Shown: positions 36,964 through 44,395 of the stretch, in pieces
Numbering within the stretch: position 1 is the stretch's first letter
How the letters are laid out: each line of letters starts with the position of its first letter
NCBI GenBank assembly: GCA_031081715.1
Contig: JAVHMA010000009.1
Span: 26,281 to 90,280, forward strand
Reading direction: 5' to 3'
DNA: 64,000 nucleotides
Source of the DNA: Armatimonadota bacterium
GTDB lineage: Bacteria > Sysuimicrobiota > Sysuimicrobiia > Sysuimicrobiales > Humicultoraceae
Notes under the pieces: generated by a model
Database searches by the model: none
Told to the model about the DNA's origin: nothing
Seen by the model: the letters and a program-made list of their open reading frames with translations, nothing else
Position numbers and translations under genes: made by a program

Positions 36964-36985
36964 CCCCAGGGCTGCAGCCCTGGGG
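36964..36985 (-). terminator. Perfect 22-bp palindrome downstream of pyrF
   Basis: A perfect self-complementary 22-bp sequence centred on CTGCAG, with arms beginning CCCCAGGGCTG, 39 bp past the pyrF stop and just upstream of the vapBC promoter. It could end pyrF transcription. It has no T-run and no loop, so a cruciform or REP-like element is also possible. Confidence 0.45.
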
Positions 36986-37024
36986 GTAGTTCTGCTTGAC
37001 CTGCGGGCTCGCCCCGGGACGAGT

Positions 37025-37735
37025 TCAGCGACGAACGGGCATCTGGCTCCCGGTCACTGGCCCACTCGCCCCACCTGCCGCTTCCATCTCCGCGGCCACC
37101 GCCCGCGCGGCCGCGACCGGGTCCGTGGCCGCGGTGATGGGCCGGCCCACCACCAGGTAGTCGCTGCCCGCCCGCACCGCCGCGGCCGGCGTCGCCACGC
37201 GCGCCTGGTCGTGCGCTGGCCCCCCCGCGGGCCGGATCGCCGGGGTGAGCACCCGGAACGCCTGGCCGCAGGCGGCCTTGATCCGCGCGCACTCGGCGAC
37301 CGCGGCGGTCACGCCGTCGAGCCCGGCATCCTGCGCCAGGCGCGCCGCCCGCAGCACCGAGCCGGCCACGCGTCCCGCCTCGCTGGTCAACCGCGTCACG
37401 CCCAGCACGGCCATCCGGCCGGCCGCGGGCCGCGCCGCCGCGGCCGCCGCGCGCAACATCGTCTCGCCGCCGGCACAGTGGACGGTGACCAGGGCCGCGC
37501 CCAACTCCGCGGCCGCGACGACCCCGCCGGCTGCGCTCTGCGGAATGTCGTGCAGCTTGAGGTCGAGGAAGACGTGCCCGCCGGCGTCGTGCACCATCCG
37601 CACGACGGCCGGTCCCTCGCGGACGAACAGGACCGGGCCGATCTTGAACCAGCAGGTGACCGGCCGCAGGCACTCGACCAGGCCGGCGGCCTCGCGCAAC
37701 CCGGGGACGTCGAGGGCGACGATCAGGGCCGGCAC
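37025..37735 (-). CDS. pyrF: Orotidine 5'-phosphate decarboxylase
   Basis: A 236-residue TIM-barrel enzyme of the last step of UMP synthesis. The catalytic DxKxxD array is DLKLHD (with IP following), the phosphate-binding end is LTPAIRP and VGRPIT, and KIGPVLF lies near residue 34. The GTG at 37735 gives VPALIVALDVP, which fits the family N-terminus; upstream extension would overlap the preceding gene out of frame. No other pyr gene is adjacent. It follows a small probable lipoprotein gene after 4 bp, so both are probably on one transcript. Confidence 0.95.
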   Translation of the reverse strand: MPALIVALDVPGLREAAGLVECLRPVTCWFKIGPVLFVREGPAVVRMVHDAGGHVFLDLKLHDIPQSAAGGVVAAAELGAALVTVHCAGGETMLRAAAAAARPAAGRMAVLGVTRLTSEAGRVAGSVLRAARLAQDAGLDGVTAAVAECARIKAACGQAFRVLTPAIRPAGGPAHDQARVATPAAAVRAGSDYLVVGRPITAATDPVAAARAVAAEMEAAGGASGPVTGSQMPVRR

Positions 37736-37739
37736 GCGG

Positions 37740-38009
37740 CTACGAGCCGGCGCGCCGCATGATGGTCCACACACCGCCCTGGTAGCGCACCAGGTCGCCG
37801 ACGCGGACCTCCAGGTAGAACTCATAGGGGACGCCGTAGTCGAGCCCGCGGATCACGATGCGGTTGGGTAGCGTCTCCTGGTTGGACGTGAACTTGGCCT
37901 CCACGTAGCCGATGACGTCGATGCGCGGCGGGCCTTCGCCGCTCCCGCACGACGGAAACACCTGCGCCACCGCCATGAGCGCGACCATAGCCAGCACCTT
38001 GATCCCCAC
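37740..38009 (-). CDS. Small secreted or lipoprotein of unknown function
   Basis: An 89-residue protein with a hydrophobic leader (GIKVLAMVALMAVAQVF) that ends at PSC, a weak lipobox, followed by GSGEGPPRIDV. The mature part has alternating beta-like segments and a final WTIMRR. I chose the GTG at 38009 because GGAGG lies 7 bp upstream; an earlier in-frame ATG at 38042 would add 11 residues and bury the ribosome site. I do not recognise a family. It is probably cotranscribed with pyrF, but a functional link is not obvious. Confidence 0.6.
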   Translation of the reverse strand: MGIKVLAMVALMAVAQVFPSCGSGEGPPRIDVIGYVEAKFTSNQETLPNRIVIRGLDYGVPYEFYLEVRVGDLVRYQGGVWTIMRRAGS

Positions 38010-38040
38010 GAGACCACCTCCGGCGGCATCCGCCGGCCCC

Positions 38041-38046
38041 ATTCTA
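38041..38046 (-). promoter_or_regulatory. Possible -10 box for the lipoprotein-pyrF unit
   Basis: TAGAAT on the minus strand, 31 bp upstream of the GTG at 38009 and followed by the GGAGG ribosome site. No good -35 box is visible at 16-18 bp. This is a weak prediction. Confidence 0.3.
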
Positions 38047-38081
38047 CACGATGCGCGGGCGCGTCGCGGCCGTACAGCAGT

Positions 38082-38114
38082 GCGCCCCGGGGAGGCGTGC
38101 CCTCCCCGGGGCGC
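38082..38114 (-). terminator. Terminator-like hairpin after the SLH porin gene
   Basis: A perfect 14-bp inverted repeat (arm GCGCCCCGGGGAGG) with a 5-nt CGTGC loop, 21 bp past the porin stop codon. No T-run follows. The stem is very stable, fits the end of a highly expressed single-gene transcript and may also protect its 3' end. Confidence 0.7.
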
Positions 38115-38135
38115 GGTCGAAGGAGGTGCCGGCGC

Positions 38136-39821
38136 CTACCAGCTCACCGACAGCTCGGCGCGGTAGAAGTTGTGGATGTCGCCGCCGAACGCTGGCGTCC
38201 CGCCGCCCGGAGTCAGGGCGTTGGCCTTGGTGTACTGGACGTACACCGTGGTGTTCGGGGCCAGCCGGTGGCTCAGGCGCAGCCACCACTCGTAGTAGGG
38301 CGCGCCGCTGGAGATGACGTTGCCGCCCTCGTAGACGATGAACGCGGACCAGGTCGGGCTGAAGGTCAGGTTCAGCCGCGCCAGCCAGCCCCGCATGTCC
38401 CAGGGGAAGTACTGGCCGAACCAGGTGTTCGCGCCGGTGTACCGCGGCGGGTTCTGCCCGGCCAGCAGGCCACCGTAGTTGTGGTACTCGAGGTCGAGCG
38501 AGGGGCTCCAGGTCTCGATACCCGCGACCTGGGCCAGGTTGATGTTGCCGCCCACGCGCCAGGCGCTGGCCGACGGACCAAAGGCCGTGCCGGCCGGCAC
38601 GATCTGGGGCTGCCAGGACGCGTAGTCGACCCACACCCGCACGCCCGGGAACAGCGTGCCGGTGAGGTCGATGCCCCAGCCCACGCCGCCGAACGCGGCG
38701 AGGTAGGGCGAGGCCGTCTGCTTGTAGTAGGTGCCGCCGAGCGTCCAGCCGGGCAGCAGAGCGCCGGTGGTCGCGCGCACGAGCTGGTGCTGGAGGTCGG
38801 GCGTGCGGCTACCGGCCGGGTTGCCCGGGACGAAGCCGCTGAGAACGGGCTCCACGAACAGCCCCACGGTCAGGTTGAGCGGACCGACCACCCAGTCGCC
38901 GCGGACACCGTCGATGGGCCCGGTGTTGGCGTTGCTCGCGTACCACGTGGTCGGGCCAAGGCCGCCGGCCGCGATCGACCACGCGCCCGCGGTGCCCGCC
39001 GGGTCGAAGAGCAGGCCGCCCGTGAAGCCGTGGTTGGCGATGGAGATGTTCTGGCGGCCGAACGTCCAGTTGCCCGCCAGCACGTTGGTGACGCGGACGT
39101 TGAGCAGGTCGAAGGTGACGTAGTCGAACCACAGGTGGCCGCCGAAGCGGGTGTCACCGGTGGTGCCCGTCAGCCCGGGGTTGTTGGCCGCCCAGAGCCG
39201 CACGGTCGCCTCGACGTTCGAGGCCACGCGGCCGGTGAAGGTCAGGCGCGCCCGCAGCCGGGCGTCCGGCGCGCGGAACGTGCCGCTGCCGCTCACCGAG
39301 CCGGTCGGGAAGACGTTGTAGCGGAACCGCATGTCGCCCGCGATCCTGGTGTTGTCGAGCCGCGCGCGAATCGCCGCCAGCTCTTCCTCCACCGCGGTCA
39401 CGCGGACGCCCAGCGCCGCCAGCTCCGCGCGGAACTCCGCGACCAGCCGCTGGACGGTGCCGAGCTTCGTGGTGAGCGCGGTCACCCGCGCGTCCACCGC
39501 GCGCGTGGCCGCCGTCTGCGCCGCAACCGCCGCGTTCAGCTGCGCGGTGCGGACCAGGTCCGCCGGCAGCGGCGGGATCTTGATGGCCTCGATGCGCGCG
39601 AGCAGCCGCGCGACCACCATGGCCATCTCGTACCGCGTCATCGCCCGGTCGCCCCGGAAGGCCCCATCGGGATAGCCCTCGATGAGCCCCTTCGCCGCCA
39701 GCTCCGCGATCGCGTCGTAGGCCCAGTGGTCCGTGGGCACGTCCGCGAACGGCTGCGCGAAGGCGGGTGCGACGAGCGTGAGCGAGAGCATCACTGCTAC
39801 GAGCACAGCGAGATGCTTCAT
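38136..39821 (-). CDS. S-layer homology outer-membrane porin
   Basis: A 561-residue exported protein. A signal peptide (about 1-22, ending FAQ) is followed by one SLH domain (about 23-68: FADVPTDHWAYDAIAELAAKG...) and an Arg/Ala-rich coiled coil (about 75-150). A C-terminal beta barrel of alternating aromatic strands (about 155-561) ends with Trp. This layout matches SLH-anchored porins of Cyanobacteria, Thermus, Negativicutes and Armatimonadota, in which the SLH domain binds pyruvylated peptidoglycan-linked polymer and ties the outer membrane to the wall. It probably provides passive diffusion. The ATG at 39821 fits the signal peptide. A strong promoter about 250 bp upstream and a terminator make it a single-gene unit. 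Confidence 0.9.
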   Translation of the reverse strand: MKHLAVLVAVMLSLTLVAPAFAQPFADVPTDHWAYDAIAELAAKGLIEGYPDGAFRGDRAMTRYEMAMVVARLLARIEAIKIPPLPADLVRTAQLNAAVAAQTAATRAVDARVTALTTKLGTVQRLVAEFRAELAALGVRVTAVEEELAAIRARLDNTRIAGDMRFRYNVFPTGSVSGSGTFRAPDARLRARLTFTGRVASNVEATVRLWAANNPGLTGTTGDTRFGGHLWFDYVTFDLLNVRVTNVLAGNWTFGRQNISIANHGFTGGLLFDPAGTAGAWSIAAGGLGPTTWYASNANTGPIDGVRGDWVVGPLNLTVGLFVEPVLSGFVPGNPAGSRTPDLQHQLVRATTGALLPGWTLGGTYYKQTASPYLAAFGGVGWGIDLTGTLFPGVRVWVDYASWQPQIVPAGTAFGPSASAWRVGGNINLAQVAGIETWSPSLDLEYHNYGGLLAGQNPPRYTGANTWFGQYFPWDMRGWLARLNLTFSPTWSAFIVYEGGNVISSGAPYYEWWLRLSHRLAPNTTVYVQYTKANALTPGGGTPAFGGDIHNFYRAELSVSW

Positions 39822-40186
39822 CGCGTCTCTCGTCCCCTTTCCGTTGTGTGATGCGGGCCGCGCGGTCCGCGAGGCGGGGGAGCGAGTGTGCGTGTTTCCT
39901 CTTCCACCCACCCACGTCCGCGTGGCCCTCTTCCACCGCTTCGACCCCGCCACCCTCGTACCACTCCTCCTCCCGGGCGGGCGCCGTCCGGCCTCTTCGG
40001 CCTCGGCGGCAGACGTTCGTCCGTCACTGGATCCTTGGGGCGCTGCGGCACGGAGTCGTGCCGCGCCTGACACAACATACCACGCCCCGCCCACTCATTC
40101 AAGGCTCCGGCAACGGGCGGGAAGCTCCTCTGAAGTTGGTTGTACCCTTCGGCGCCCTTCCCCAGACTCCTCCTGCTCCCCGGGGC
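39822..40186 (-). other. 365-bp gene-free region: promoter and long leader of the porin gene
   Basis: No coding sequence is supportable here. The minus strand contains the porin promoter at 40074-40102 and a leader of about 245 nt. The leader has runs of purines (GGAAGAGG-type) near 39890-39965 but no riboswitch that I recognise. A ribosome site (AAGGGGACGAGAGA) lies before the porin ATG. A long leader on a major outer-membrane protein gene is compatible with small-RNA or stability control. Confidence 0.55.
40074..40102 (-). promoter_or_regulatory. Predicted sigma-70-type promoter of the SLH porin gene
   Basis: TTGAAT (-35) and TATGTT (-10) with exactly 17 bp between them on the minus strand, in a local A+T-richer patch. 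Transcription would start near 40067, about 245 nt before the porin ATG. Confidence 0.6.
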
Positions 40187-40735
40187 CTACGGCAGGAGGT
40201 CAGCAACGTGGAGAGGGGTGTCCGGCACCGCCTCTGGCGCGACCGCCTCGCCCGGGCCCGCCACGGTGATGGCCGCGTAGCCGGACGGCCGGGGGTGGCG
40301 GTGAACTTCCAGCACCCGACGCTCGAGGTCCAGTATCCAGTACTCCCGCACCCCGGCCTGGGCGTACATGGTCGCCCTGGAACCCTGGTCGAAGCGGAGC
40401 GTACCGGCCGCGACCTCCACGACCAGCACCGCGGACGTGGGGTGCTCACGGCTGTAGTCCCTCGCCGTGCCCGGGACCACGGCCACGTCGGGCTCCGGCT
40501 CGGAGTCTTCGGAGAGCGCGAGCGGCAGCTGCGCCCGGACGTCGTACCCCTCCCGGAACACAGCCTCGAGCCGCTGCTGGATCAAGCGGACCGCCGTGGC
40601 GTGGGCGGCGCTCTGGGGCGTCGTCTCGACGATCTCGCCTCGCACGAGCTGCACCCGCGCGCCCGGGGCGAACACGCCGGCGGCGGCGAGCCGGTGGTAC
40701 TCCTCCCGCGTCCAGGCCTTGATCCGAACGCCCAT
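40187..40735 (-). CDS. Uma2 family (DUF820) PD-(D/E)xK-like protein
   Basis: A 182-residue protein with the DUF820/Uma2 layout: WTREEYHRLAAAGVF start, VELVRGEI-like strand (VQLVRGEIVE), the Asp of EPEPDVAVV, VLVVEVA and the AQAGVREYWILDLE block. The family has a restriction-endonuclease fold and unknown biology. The Lys usually found before LYA is Arg here (GSRATMYA), so activity is uncertain. I chose the ATG at 40735 because an AGGAGAG ribosome site precedes it, and a promoter with 17-bp spacing lies upstream. It is a single-gene unit. Confidence 0.85.
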   Translation of the reverse strand: MGVRIKAWTREEYHRLAAAGVFAPGARVQLVRGEIVETTPQSAAHATAVRLIQQRLEAVFREGYDVRAQLPLALSEDSEPEPDVAVVPGTARDYSREHPTSAVLVVEVAAGTLRFDQGSRATMYAQAGVREYWILDLERRVLEVHRHPRPSGYAAITVAGPGEAVAPEAVPDTPLHVADLLP

Positions 40736-40756
40736 GGTGTCTCTCCTGCCGAATCC

Positions 40757-40785
40757 ATCATAGGCCAGGCCGCCCGTCCTCTCAA
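40757..40785 (-). promoter_or_regulatory. Predicted promoter of the Uma2-like gene
   Basis: TTGAGA (-35) and TATGAT (-10) separated by 17 bp on the minus strand, 21 bp upstream of the ATG at 40735. The leader of about 15 nt includes AGGAGAG. Confidence 0.6.
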
Positions 40786-40827
40786 TCGACGGAGGCCGTG
40801 CCGGTGACGGGAGATTGGACTTCGCGT

Positions 40828-41232
40828 TCACCGCGTGAACCTCGGATGAGCGCCGGCCCGCAGCCGCGCCTCGGCCAGGAGCACGGCCGCGTAGTCGTCG
40901 TAGGGTTCGGGTGGGGTCTGAAGGCCCAGTGGAAGCAGGCGGCGCCAGCCGCGCCGCGGGTGGTCGGCGAAGTATCGGGCGCGGGCCCGCAACGTCGTGC
41001 CGGCCTCATCTACCCGCTCGACGGGCAGGCCCAGCGCCCTGGCGGCCTCGACCACCGCTGCGGCGCCCGTGCGGTCACCGACCACGATCTCGGTGACCGC
41101 ATGGCGGCCGACCCACTCGCGCAGGAGCGCGGCCAGCGCATCCGGCGACACAATCGCCCGGGCCTGCACCCCGGCCGCGGAGACCACGGCCACCCCGCAC
41201 TTCCGGCGGCCAGGATCCACCGCGAGTACCAC
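40828..41232 (-). CDS. YqgF/RuvX-like RNase H-fold protein
   Basis: A 134-residue protein with the YqgF/RuvX pattern: the first catalytic Asp in AVDPGRRKCGVAVV, the middle strand EIVVGDRTG, VERVDEAGTTLRARARY and the final acidic pair in DDYAAVLLAE. The family includes pre-16S rRNA maturation nucleases and resolvase-like proteins. This copy is divergent: VVGDRTG replaces the usual VVGLP. The start is uncertain, because GTG at 41232 is the only plausible in-frame start and no ribosome site is evident. It lies after tonB with a 121-bp gap in which I see nothing recognisable. Confidence 0.6.
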   Translation of the reverse strand: MVLAVDPGRRKCGVAVVSAAGVQARAIVSPDALAALLREWVGRHAVTEIVVGDRTGAAAVVEAARALGLPVERVDEAGTTLRARARYFADHPRRGWRRLLPLGLQTPPEPYDDYAAVLLAEARLRAGAHPRFTR

Positions 41233-41353
41233 TCGTCGCCCGGACGCTTCGGCGCCTATCGGTAACCCTCTCGGTGGCCGATGGAGTGGTGGCGTCCCGG
41301 CCTCAGCACAGCCGTGCGGCTCGCGGTTCCTCGAGGCATCCGCTCCGCACCGG

Positions 41354-42274
41354 TCAGGGCGCGATGAAGGACACCCACACCAGCACGGCACTCGCGATGG
41401 GGGCGCCGTCGCTCCGAGCCGGCAGGAATCGCCAGGCCCGGGCCGCGGAGGCCGCCCTGGCGTCGAGCGCCGGCCGTCCCGAGGGGACGATGACGGTGAC
41501 GTCACCGACCGTGCCGTCTTCTCTGACCACCAGGCGCAGCCTCAGGCGCGCGGTCACGCCCTCGGCTCGCGCGCCCGAGGTCAGCCCCGGCGCTTCGACC
41601 ACCACCTGCCAGGCGTCGGGATGCGCGGGCGGGTCCAGGCTTATGGGTATCGGCGGCTCGACTGTTGGGACCCTGGGTGCCCTGGCCCCTGGTGCCGTGC
41701 CGCCGGGCTCCCCGGCCGCGTCAGACGGCGCGGCGGCCGGCGACTCCGCGGGGACGGCCGCCGGTGCGGACGACGCTGCCGGCGTCTGAGCGGATGGCGG
41801 CGCAGCCGCCGCAGGACGCGCATCGGTGGAACCATTGAGCGGCGTGGCCCCCGACCCGTCGGGCGCCGGGGGGGACGCCGCGGATCGCCCGGTGTGGCCG
41901 GCCGATGGTGGTGGCGTGACCGCTGCGGCGGGCCTGGACGCGTCGGCGACGGGCGGCCGCGCATCGCCCGCGCGCGGCGGCACCGGGTGGCCCGCCCGCG
42001 GCCTGAGCGGCTCGGGCTGAACTGCAGGCCCGGACGGTGCCTGCGCAGCGCGCGCGGAGCGGGCGGGCGCCCCGCTCTCCTCGTCGGCGGTCGGACCCGG
42101 AGCGCCCCCGAGGGGCGTCCGCGCCGCCACGGGCGAGTCCACTGTCCCTGATCGCTCGCGCAGGGCCCAGACCGTCACCCCGGTTGCCAGTACGAGCAGG
42201 GTCAGGGCGGCCGCGACCGCGGGGCGCACCCGGGCGCGCGGTTGCTGCCGCCGGACCCGCGGATCCTCGCTCAC
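41354..42274 (-). CDS. tonB: TonB-family energy transducer
   Basis: A 306-residue protein with a short cytoplasmic N-terminus, one membrane helix (about 19-37), a long Pro/Ala/Ser-rich periplasmic linker (about 40-215) and a C-terminal TonB domain (about 225-306: LRLVVREDGTVGDVTVIVPSG...AWRFLPA). It transmits proton-motive-force energy from ExbBD to outer-membrane receptors. The GTG start overlaps the receptor stop as GTGA, so it is made together with the BtuB-type receptor and is probably under the same cobalamin riboswitch. exbB and exbD are not in the window. Confidence 0.9.
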   Translation of the reverse strand: MSEDPRVRRQQPRARVRPAVAAALTLLVLATGVTVWALRERSGTVDSPVAARTPLGGAPGPTADEESGAPARSARAAQAPSGPAVQPEPLRPRAGHPVPPRAGDARPPVADASRPAAAVTPPPSAGHTGRSAASPPAPDGSGATPLNGSTDARPAAAAPPSAQTPAASSAPAAVPAESPAAAPSDAAGEPGGTAPGARAPRVPTVEPPIPISLDPPAHPDAWQVVVEAPGLTSGARAEGVTARLRLRLVVREDGTVGDVTVIVPSGRPALDARAASAARAWRFLPARSDGAPIASAVLVWVSFIAP

Positions 42275-44094
42275 CGTCTCCACACCACCTCGGCAAACAC
42301 CGTTCGACCGGGCGCGGGATAGCCCTGCAGCGCCTCGTACCGCGTGTCGAACAGGTTCGCCACCACGAGCCGGGCCACCATGCGTTGCAAGACCGGCGTC
42401 TGCGCGACGAGGCCCACGGTGCCATAGCCCGGCAGCCGCACGAGGTTGGCGGCGTCGGCGAATCGCGCTCCCACGAGCACGGCCGTCAGGGTCACCGAGC
42501 GCCCCTCCGGCCATGCGCGCGTCAGCGCCACGCTCCCGAGCAGCCACGGCCGGTTCGGCAGGTCGAGCCCCGTGGCCTGATCGCGCGCCCGCATGGCGGT
42601 GCCCGCGGCGCGGAGCGTCCACCCCGGTGCCAGCGAGCCCTCGACCTCGACCGTGCCGCCGAGAATCTGCGCCCTCCCCACGTTCTGCGGGGAAAACACG
42701 AAGGCCGCGTCCGGAACGTAGACGATCAGGTCGCGGACGTCGCTCCAGAACGCGGTGGCACGCATGACCGGCCGCTCCCCGCCGCCGATCTCGAGCCCGG
42801 CGTCGGCGGACCAGGCGTGCTCCGGCCGTAGCGTCGGGTTCCCGCGAACGAACCCGTCGAACGGGTAATACAGGTCGGCGAGCGCGGGCCCGCGGAACGT
42901 GCGGCCCACCGCCGCGCGCACCCGCACATCGGGCCGCACGAAGTACACGAGCCCGACGCGCGGGTTGATCTGCACGCCGTAGGCGGAGTGGACGTCGGCC
43001 CGAAGTCCGCTCGAGAGGACCAGCCGCGGGCCCAGGCGGCGGTCGTCCTGGACGTAGAGTGCGGCCACGGTGGCGGCGTGTGTGCCCACGGTGCGGCTCC
43101 TCACCGACTGCAGCGCGGCCTCGGCGCCGGCGGTCAGCACACGGTCGGCCCCCAGGCGCAGCGCGCGCTGCCACTCGACGGTCCACGCGGTGGCGTCGCT
43201 GCGGTCGTCGAAGGCGAACGCGGGGTCGCGGAAGGCGATCATGTCGTAGTGCAGCGCCACCCGCAGCCGGTCCGAGGTACGCCCGGCCTCGCGCGCCAGG
43301 GTCAGCGACGCGACCGCACGGGCATCGTCCTGCCGCGCGGTGAGCGAGGGAAAGAACGTCGGCCCAGGCGCGCCGCGCGTACCCGCGGTGGCGTGCAGGC
43401 GCAGGTCCCAGGTGCCGGCGCCCGCCGGCCCGCCGGCCCGGAACGACAGGTGGCCCTGGCGAACGTCGCTGTTCGGACGGTGGCCGTGCGCGGCGTCGTA
43501 CCGCAGCGCAAGCGGCGCGTCGCCGCCGCTGGAGACCGACAGCGCACTCACCCCGAGGCTTCCCCCACCGGCCGTGGCCCGCGCGGCCGCCCGCCGCCGC
43601 GTCACGATGGAGATCACGCCGCCGAGCGCGCCGCTGCCGTAGATCGCCGAGAACGGGCCGCGGAGCACCTCGATGCGCTCGACGTCGTCGATCGGCAGGG
43701 TGGAGAGGTCCACGTTGCCGGAGAGCACGCCGTTGAGCGGCACGCCGTCAAGGAGCACCAGCACGCCCTCGGCGCCGCTGCCGCGGATGCTGGGCGTGAT
43801 CAGGCTGCCCGGCCCGCCGTAGGCGCGGGCGAGCGTCTCGGGGACGAAGGCGATCGCCTCGCCGACTGTGCGCACGCCGAGCCGCCTAAGCTCCGCGCCG
43901 GTGAGCACGGTCACGCTGGCCGGGGTCGCGGTCGGCGGCTGCGGCCGGCGGCCGGGCGCGATCACGTCCGGGAGCTCGAACTCGGGGAGCGGTTGCTGGG
44001 CAACTGGCGGCTGGGCGAGAGCGCCGCCGGGAGTCGTACCGACGAGCGTGACACCGACCAGAACGACGGCGAGCGGGAGAAGACGCGGGGGCAC
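42271..44094 (-). CDS. btuB: TonB-dependent outer-membrane receptor, BtuB type (cobalamin)
   Basis: A 607-residue outer-membrane receptor. A signal peptide (ending ALAQ, about residue 28) is followed by a TonB-box/plug domain (about 45-160, with VTVLTGAELRRLG, VLVLLDGVPLNG and IEVLRGPFSAIYGSGALGG) and a 22-strand-type barrel ending WRR. The cobalamin riboswitch directly upstream strongly supports corrinoid uptake. I chose the GTG at 44094 because AAAGGAGGTG precedes it by the usual distance; an earlier in-frame ATG at 44163 would place the conserved B12 box inside the coding region. tonB overlaps the 3' end. Confidence 0.92.
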   Translation of the reverse strand: MPPRLLPLAVVLVGVTLVGTTPGGALAQPPVAQQPLPEFELPDVIAPGRRPQPPTATPASVTVLTGAELRRLGVRTVGEAIAFVPETLARAYGGPGSLITPSIRGSGAEGVLVLLDGVPLNGVLSGNVDLSTLPIDDVERIEVLRGPFSAIYGSGALGGVISIVTRRRAAARATAGGGSLGVSALSVSSGGDAPLALRYDAAHGHRPNSDVRQGHLSFRAGGPAGAGTWDLRLHATAGTRGAPGPTFFPSLTARQDDARAVASLTLAREAGRTSDRLRVALHYDMIAFRDPAFAFDDRSDATAWTVEWQRALRLGADRVLTAGAEAALQSVRSRTVGTHAATVAALYVQDDRRLGPRLVLSSGLRADVHSAYGVQINPRVGLVYFVRPDVRVRAAVGRTFRGPALADLYYPFDGFVRGNPTLRPEHAWSADAGLEIGGGERPVMRATAFWSDVRDLIVYVPDAAFVFSPQNVGRAQILGGTVEVEGSLAPGWTLRAAGTAMRARDQATGLDLPNRPWLLGSVALTRAWPEGRSVTLTAVLVGARFADAANLVRLPGYGTVGLVAQTPVLQRMVARLVVANLFDTRYEALQGYPAPGRTVFAEVVWRR

Positions 44095-44131
44095 CGGCCC
44101 CACCTCCTTTGCCTCGAAGGCGTGGTGGCGT

Positions 44132-44324
44132 CGGTGCAGGCAGGTCTTCTGGCTCCGGGTCATCGCCGCCAGCGCCTTCCCAAGGGTCTCCCCTCAGTGG
44201 CTCCCGCATCCGCGGGCTGGCGGCTCGCCGTCACAGCGGCGGGACCGCGCCGGACTCTCCGGCCCGAGGCCGGATCACCGGACTTCCCTATTCTGACGCC
44301 GCGTTCGCGGCGTCCACCTGCACC
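44132..44324 (-). ncRNA. Cobalamin riboswitch
   Basis: The minus strand carries the conserved blocks of the adenosylcobalamin-type aptamer in order: AATAGGGAA followed by CCGGTG, then GCCGCTGTGACGGCGAG, AGCCACTG, TTGGGAAGGCGC and the B12 box AGCCAGAAGACCTGCC (44139-44154). The outer ends (GGTGCAGGT and ACCTGC...TGCACC) can pair as P1. The receptor ribosome site lies about 25 nt downstream, so ligand binding probably blocks translation or causes early termination of the btuB-tonB message. The limits are approximate. Confidence 0.93.
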
Positions 44325-44395
44325 GCTATGTCAGGGAACGAAGATTCGCCGGCGCGCGGCCGGCCCCTGCCGGGATGCCGCGTCCGTTGCCCGGC

